Assembly (NCBI GenBank): GCA_026400595.1
Contig: JAPLOT010000491.1
Span: forward strand, 1-9,195
Origin: Alphaproteobacteria bacterium
GTDB lineage: Bacteria; Pseudomonadota; Alphaproteobacteria; Rhizobiales; Aestuariivirgaceae
Reading direction: 5' to 3'
Length of the DNA stretch: 9,195 bases
Shown: piece after piece, positions 5,847 through 9,195 of the stretch
Position numbering within the stretch: the first letter of the stretch is position 1
How the letters are laid out: every line of letters starts with the position of its first letter
The notes under the pieces: model-generated
Database searches by the model: none
Told to the model about the DNA's origin: nothing
Seen by the model: only the letters and a program-made list of their open reading frames with translations
Program-made: the position numbers and the translations under genes

Positions 5847-5896
5847 TGGTCCGGAATAGTGATCGGGGGAGCTTTCTAGCAGCCTTCGAGCCGGGG

Positions 5897-5914
5897 CGCG
5901 AAGAAGTTTTCGCG
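5897..5914. promoter_or_regulatory. Inverted repeat in the divergent promoter region
   Basis: CGCGAA (5897-5902) and TTCGCG (5909-5914) form a perfect 6+6 inverted repeat with a 6-base spacer. It lies in the 106-bp gap between the divergent CorC-type and DMT genes, 39 bases before the DMT start. It could be an operator for one or both genes or simply an RNA hairpin; no convincing -35/-10 pair was found around it. Confidence 0.25.
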
Positions 5915-5952
5915 TGGTTGCAAGCGCCGGTCAAAGCGTGAACAAGGCGCCT

Positions 5953-6858
5953 ATGTCAAAATCTCCGATTCCCCGGCCCACGGGGCTGGCCATGCTGATT
6001 GCCGGATCGGCCGTCGACTCCACTTCCGGGCTGTTCAGCCGGCTCATAACAGCCGACGGCTTTACCACGGCTTCCGGACGCGGTTTCTTTGCATTTCTCT
6101 TGCTTACTCTCGTGCTGATATGGCGTGACCGAGCACGCGCTCTACGCAGCCTCCTGGGAATCGGCCTGGGTGGTATCGCCTTCGTGCTGCTGAATGCCAG
6201 CGGAATGGTGATGAACATGCTCTCCCTGAAGTTCACGGCCGTGGCCAATTTCTTCATGATCTTTGCTACGGCCCCCTTCTTGGCGGCGCTGACCGGCCGG
6301 ATCGTGCTCGGGGAGAAACTGGACCTTGCAACCCTGCTCGCCGCCCTCGCAGGCTTTGCCGGGATCGCCATCATGATGGTTTCCGGGGCCAGCTCGGGCG
6401 GCCTCATCGGCGATCTGCTGGCATTGGCCTGCGTGCTGACCTACGCCGCGATCGTGATGGTGGTACGCCGCAATCCCCACCTCGACATGTTGCCGGTCCT
6501 CGCACTGACAGTGCTGACGAGCGGCCTGATTGCCCTGCCCTTCGCAAGCTTTGGCGGCCTGCCCAGCCATGACTGGGCGATACTTGTCCTGTTCGGTTTC
6601 TTCCAGCTTGCGGTTGGCAATCTCCTGATCTTCGCGGCCGTCAGCCGCATCCCTGCCGCACAATCCGGCCTACTTGGCATCCTCAATGCTGGCTTTGCCC
6701 CGGTCTGGGTCTTCCTGTTCCTCGGCGAGGTGCCGCCCCTGGCCACGTTGATCGGTGGCAGCGTCGTCCTGGGATCGGCCGCCACCCACCTCGTCTGGAC
6801 AATCATGCAGTCACGGCGCGGGAAAGAGGTTGCAAACTTCCCAGCTGCAATCGAATAA
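5953..6858 (+). CDS. EamA/DMT-superfamily permease
   Basis: A 301-residue inner membrane protein of the drug/metabolite transporter superfamily, with two EamA repeats and about ten membrane helices. Repeat one covers about residues 10-145 and has the family's small-residue helix ends, for example LKFTAVANFFMIFATAPFLA followed by GRIVLGEKL. Repeat two covers about 150-285 and shows the matching SRIPAAQSGLLGILNAGFAP followed by FLFLGEVPP, each ending at the Gly-Glu of the family. Substrates of such permeases are amino acids, nucleosides or other metabolites, and cannot be read from the sequence. ATG at 5953 is chosen over the frame-open GTG at 5914 because AAGG lies six bases before it and the first helix follows directly. 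After the stop, a weak TTGCA/TGCAA hairpin (6830-6850) and a T-run (6865-6870) lie too far apart for a clear terminator. Confidence 0.9.
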   Translation: MSKSPIPRPTGLAMLIAGSAVDSTSGLFSRLITADGFTTASGRGFFAFLLLTLVLIWRDRARALRSLLGIGLGGIAFVLLNASGMVMNMLSLKFTAVANFFMIFATAPFLAALTGRIVLGEKLDLATLLAALAGFAGIAIMMVSGASSGGLIGDLLALACVLTYAAIVMVVRRNPHLDMLPVLALTVLTSGLIALPFASFGGLPSHDWAILVLFGFFQLAVGNLLIFAAVSRIPAAQSGLLGILNAGFAPVWVFLFLGEVPPLATLIGGSVVLGSAATHLVWTIMQSRRGKEVANFPAAIE

Positions 6859-6959
6859 GCATAATTTTTTGGACTGAAATCGTTTACTTACCTTTTCAAC
6901 GCCACGCCTTTGGAGTTGGTTAATCGGCGGCCGACTAGAATCACCGCCTCGGCACAGGC

Positions 6960-7394
6960 ATGAACATGTCAAACGCTCTTGCAAAACAAAGCGCAGAGAA
7001 CTCCGCTGAGTCGATGCTCCTGGATATGCTCAGAACGCTGCCGGCAGATACGGTCATTCGTTCACTCCGTACGTTGCATCGAGAGCTTCTGGAGCAGGCA
7101 TTGGCGCCCGAGCCTGAAACCGGCGCGAGTCCACGCGGAAAGCGCAGCGAAGTACGCCAGCGCGCCTTACGCTCTGCCAAGGTGATCTACAACAACAGGT
7201 CCTGCCTTGTGGATTGCCAGATCCGCGACCTGTCGCGCGGCGGCTGCCGCATCCGCATTGCCAACAGCGCCAGCGTTCCGGCGATCTTCGAGCTGCAGAT
7301 CATCGGCGTCTCGGAGATCAGGCTTTGCGAGGTCCGGTGGAGGAATGCCACCGAAGTGGGGGTCAGATTTGTTGCGGCCAGCCGTTCGCCTTGA
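6960..7394 (+). CDS. PilZ-domain protein, possible c-di-GMP effector
   Basis: A 144-residue protein. Residues 1-60 are largely helical and Leu-rich with no known domain. Residues about 61-140 form a PilZ domain: R62-S-E-V-R66 as a candidate RxxxR, then AKVIYNN, D90-L-S92-R-G-G95 matching (D/N)xSxxG, VPAIFELQI, and CEVRWRN with VGVRFV as the last strands. PilZ domains with these motifs bind cyclic di-GMP and act on motility, polysaccharide or cell-cycle targets; in this alphaproteobacterial subtype the arginine motif is often degenerate, so binding is not certain. ATG at 6960 is taken; ATG at 6966 is equally possible, and neither has a strong ribosome-binding site. A TAGAAT box at 6936-6941 resembles a -10 element, without a good -35. 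It stands alone between a DMT gene and a convergent sulfotransferase. Confidence 0.88.
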   Translation: MNMSNALAKQSAENSAESMLLDMLRTLPADTVIRSLRTLHRELLEQALAPEPETGASPRGKRSEVRQRALRSAKVIYNNRSCLVDCQIRDLSRGGCRIRIANSASVPAIFELQIIGVSEIRLCEVRWRNATEVGVRFVAASRSP

Positions 7395-7582
7395 TTCCAC
7401 GATCTGGCACACGCTGAATTACCTGGGCATCGTACATCCCATCATTTGTCGCCTTTCTCCAAGAATGAGATGAAACGGACGATCCGCCATTTCGCGCGCC
7501 GCACGAGACGAAACACAGCAGTGCCCGCGTCCCGGCTGATGTCGGCCGGCTTCTGACCGGACTGAGCTGTGAGTGTCCAGAA

Positions 7583-7608
7583 CAGGCGGACGACGGCAAG
7601 GTCGCCTG
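7583..7608 (-). terminator. Weak hairpin downstream of the sulfotransferase gene
   Basis: CAGGCG (7583-7588) and CGCCTG (7603-7608) form a perfect 6-bp inverted repeat; an alternative 8-bp stem with one bulged G is also possible. It lies 26-51 bases past the sulfotransferase stop in the 239-bp convergent gap (7395-7633). There is no U-tract on either strand. The rest of that gap shows no convincing gene, RNA or repeat. Confidence 0.25.
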
Positions 7609-7633
7609 AGACCCGGTCGGCAGCGTCGTCGGA

Positions 7634-8548
7634 TTAGAGCTGGATGGCGCCGCCCGCGGCCAGCCATCTGGCACAAGCTGGACCCAATTCGCGCAGGGCA
7701 CGTGCCTCGTACTCGGAAATCTCGGCTTCGCTCAAGGCGTCACGCCAGCGCCCATTGCTGCCCCTATTGATAAAGGTGGCAGCGCCACCTTTCCAGAACT
7801 CTCCGCCGTGTGGCGCAACCTCAGTTGCATGGGCCCTCATGTAGTCGAAGGTGCAGTGTTCGACCATGCGCGAGAACGACGCTCGGTCGATCGGGATGTC
7901 AAGGAACGCGGCAATCCGCCTGAATGCGCCCTCAAGGTCATCCTTCAGGTCATTGAAGTGAATGAGCATGACATTCGGCAGGTTGCGGATTGCCCACCAA
8001 CTGCGAATGTGATGCCAGAATGGCCAGATCGGGTAGCCATCGCGATCAAACCATTGGCGGTAGAAGGCGTGAGGGTCCGCCGAGCCCCTTTCGAGCGGGG
8101 GCAGATGCGCCGGCCGGCCTTCGTTATAACTGGTGAAGTACTCGTCCGTCGCATTGTAGTGGTGATTGTGAAAACTCCAGGCCGCATCCCTGCCGTCCCG
8201 CGCCAGATAGATGTACTTGGCCTTTGGCGACATCACCAGCGCATCGACCGGCAGATGGGTCTTCACGAAGCGCCGGTGCTTTTGTTGGTCAAGCGCAGAG
8301 CGCAACTCAGGCGGCAGGATCCGGAGGTCCACCCAGGGGGACAGCCGGTGAACGTCAATATTCTCCGCCCCGCCGAAAATCAGCTGCGAGAGAATCTGCT
8401 GAGTCCAGGTCGTGCCCGACTTCGCATAGGTCGCAACGACGATATCGCCATCGCGGAAGACAAAATTGTTCCAGGCGCGCGAGTCGAAGTAGTGCGAAAT
8501 GATCTCTCGCGTCTTGACCGGCCAGGCGATCACGGGTCTTTCGCTCAT
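7634..8548 (-). CDS. Sulfotransferase domain protein (PAPS-dependent)
   Basis: A 304-residue cytosolic-type sulfotransferase, expected to transfer a sulfuryl group from PAPS to a hydroxyl or amine. The 5'-phosphosulfate loop is TYAKSGTTWTQQ at residues 40-51 with Lys43. The likely catalytic histidine is His98 in RFVKTHLP. The 3'-phosphate site is YLARDGRDAAWSFHNH at about 114-129, with Arg117 and Ser125. The C-terminal nucleotide-binding loop reads FINRGSNGRW, a variant of the family's RKGxxGxW. All key residues are present and the length is typical, so it should be active; the acceptor is unknown. ATG at 8548 is preceded by TTGGAGG at ideal spacing. It starts 28 bases after the 3' end of tRNA-Leu on the same strand, with no partner gene that points to a sulfated product. 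Confidence 0.92.
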   Translation of the reverse strand: MSERPVIAWPVKTREIISHYFDSRAWNNFVFRDGDIVVATYAKSGTTWTQQILSQLIFGGAENIDVHRLSPWVDLRILPPELRSALDQQKHRRFVKTHLPVDALVMSPKAKYIYLARDGRDAAWSFHNHHYNATDEYFTSYNEGRPAHLPPLERGSADPHAFYRQWFDRDGYPIWPFWHHIRSWWAIRNLPNVMLIHFNDLKDDLEGAFRRIAAFLDIPIDRASFSRMVEHCTFDYMRAHATEVAPHGGEFWKGGAATFINRGSNGRWRDALSEAEISEYEARALRELGPACARWLAAGGAIQL

Positions 8549-8576
8549 GCGCGCCTCCAATCAGTGCTGTTTGCCG

Positions 8577-8662
8577 TGGTGCGGGCGGTGGGACTTGAAC
8601 CCACACTTCCTTACGGAAAACGGATTTTAAGTCCGTTGCGTCTACCGTTCCGCCACGCCCGC
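8577..8662 (-). tRNA. tRNA-Leu (anticodon UAA)
   Basis: The minus strand folds into a complete class II tRNA of 86 nt with an encoded CCA. The acceptor stem is GCGGGCG (8662-8656) with CGCCCGC, discriminator A at 8580 and CCA at 8579-8577. The D arm is GCG...CGC. The anticodon stem ACGGA/TCCGT encloses loop CTTAAAA, with anticodon TAA at 8629-8627. A long variable arm TTCCGTAAGGAA marks a leucine tRNA. The T arm is GTGGG-TTCAAGT-CCCAC. No mismatches were seen in the stems checked. Confidence 0.97.
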
Positions 8663-8686
8663 CGGCCAATGCGGCCGCAGCTCCGA

Positions 8687-8719
8687 CCGCCGCCTGCTTC
8701 TAGCATCGAATAGCGGCGG
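8687..8719. repeat. Inverted repeat between tRNA-Leu and the lipase-like gene
   Basis: CCGCCGC (8687-8693) and GCGGCGG (8713-8719) form a perfect 7-bp stem with a 19-base interior that contains a short TTC/GAA inner pair. It lies 24 bases upstream of the tRNA 5' end and about 100 bases upstream of the + strand gene, so it sits in the divergent control region. No T-run is adjacent. Its role is unknown. Confidence 0.3.
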
Positions 8720-8817
8720 AGGCACCCCTGCGGAAAACGGTCGCTCCGTCAGACGTCTTGCCTGGAATCACCGTTGCCGCCATTTTCGAGCACAGGCAGA
8801 TCTGGAGCTAGAGGGAC

Positions 8818-9195
8818 ATGACTTCATATGGTTCTGTGCATGGATATCGAGCCCAGGTGAAGCGCTGGCTTGCCATTCTTCTCATGCTTCTGCCCGGATG
8901 CCTTTCCGGGCAGCCCGCCCTTGCCCAGCAGGCCATCCCAGACTTCTACGATATCCCGGCATCCCAGCTGAATGTGCCGCCCGGCACCTTGCTGCGCCAC
9001 AGCCCTGCGGCAATGCCCGCCTTCTACCGGGCCAAGGCCTGGCGCATCCTCTACAGCACGCGCGATTTCCGCGGCCGTCCGATCGCGGCATCTGGAATTG
9101 TCGTGCAATCCGAATACGGATCGCAGAACCCAGCACAGCGCAATTTCGTGGCCTGGGCTCATCCGACCATCGGAACGGCCCGCGGCTGCGCGCCC
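8818..9195 (+). CDS. Exported lipase-like alpha/beta hydrolase, N-terminal part
   Basis: The first 126 codons of a gene that continues past the window edge. A basic stretch (RAQVKRW) leads into a hydrophobic core (LAILLMLLPG) and ends PALAQQ, a Sec signal peptide with an ALA cleavage site near residues 33-36. LPGC inside it is a poor lipobox, so a lipoprotein is less likely. The mature part resembles secretory lipases (LIP family): PPGTLLRH, then AWRILYSTRDFRGRPIAASG as the first strands of the fold, then AWAHPTIGTARGCAP, where HxT and GCAP are family marks near the oxyanion region. The nucleophile Ser and the rest of the triad lie beyond the edge. ATG at 8818 follows GAGGG closely; GTG at 8857 (VKRWLAIL) is a credible alternative start that would give a more standard signal peptide. 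Confidence 0.8.
   Translation, partial: MTSYGSVHGYRAQVKRWLAILLMLLPGCLSGQPALAQQAIPDFYDIPASQLNVPPGTLLRHSPAAMPAFYRAKAWRILYSTRDFRGRPIAASGIVVQSEYGSQNPAQRNFVAWAHPTIGTARGCAP

Noticed and set aside
7395..7633. attR-like direct repeat of the tRNA-Leu 3' end that would mark an island
   Set aside because: No copy of the T arm/acceptor sequence was found by eye in the gap on the far side of the sulfotransferase, and no integrase gene is present.
7808..8713. 301-codon + strand open frame opposite the sulfotransferase and tRNA
   Set aside because: It runs through the tRNA-Leu gene and mirrors a sulfotransferase with all catalytic motifs; its own product has no recognisable fold.

Overview
This window is GC-rich, densely packed chromosomal DNA. 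It reads as a free-living Gram-negative alphaproteobacterium. The case rests on four things: a cold-shock gene directly upstream of rpsU, a PilZ protein of the alphaproteobacterial type, an S21 with a long basic C-terminal tail, and ExoD- and YqaA-family membrane proteins. The phylum call is inference from gene families, and no species can be named.

Layout. At the left edge (1-641, + strand) is the tail of a probable MFS transporter, whose stop overlaps the start (ATGA) of an isoprenylcysteine-methyltransferase-like membrane protein. The next block is on the minus strand, read right to left. One unit is a CNNM/CBS (CorC-type) membrane protein followed by an exoD-family gene, joined by a TTGA overlap (5846-3916). 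A cold-shock protein gene (3691-3482) comes next, with its own putative promoter and a leader of about 140 nt. It is followed by rpsU (3319-3011), yqaA (2957-2532), mgtE (2464-1085) and a GNAT acetyltransferase (1100-642). Spacing is tight apart from a structured gap between csp and rpsU, so this may be a partly attenuated multi-gene operon. The GNAT stop codon abuts the methyltransferase stop codon tail to tail with no base between them.

To the right, on the + strand, are an EamA/DMT exporter (5953-6858) divergent from the CorC-type gene and a small PilZ protein (6960-7394). A convergent gap of about 240 bp separates PilZ from a minus-strand sulfotransferase (8548-7634). A tRNA-Leu(UAA) gene on the same strand (8662-8577) lies just upstream of the sulfotransferase. 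The window ends inside a + strand gene for an exported lipase-like alpha/beta hydrolase (from 8818).

Functional picture. Two CBS-domain membrane proteins linked to Mg2+ (MgtE channel and CNNM/CorC type) lie on the same strand, on either side of a cold-shock/ribosome module (csp, rpsU). The rest is envelope, transport and signalling housekeeping. I see no phage, transposon, CRISPR or toxin-antitoxin module and no clear candidate for a new multi-gene system. The most interesting signals are in RNA leaders and junctions: the mgtE leader (a hairpin beside a strong ribosome-binding site that lacks a good partner start codon), the csp leader, and the two stacked hairpins between csp and rpsU.
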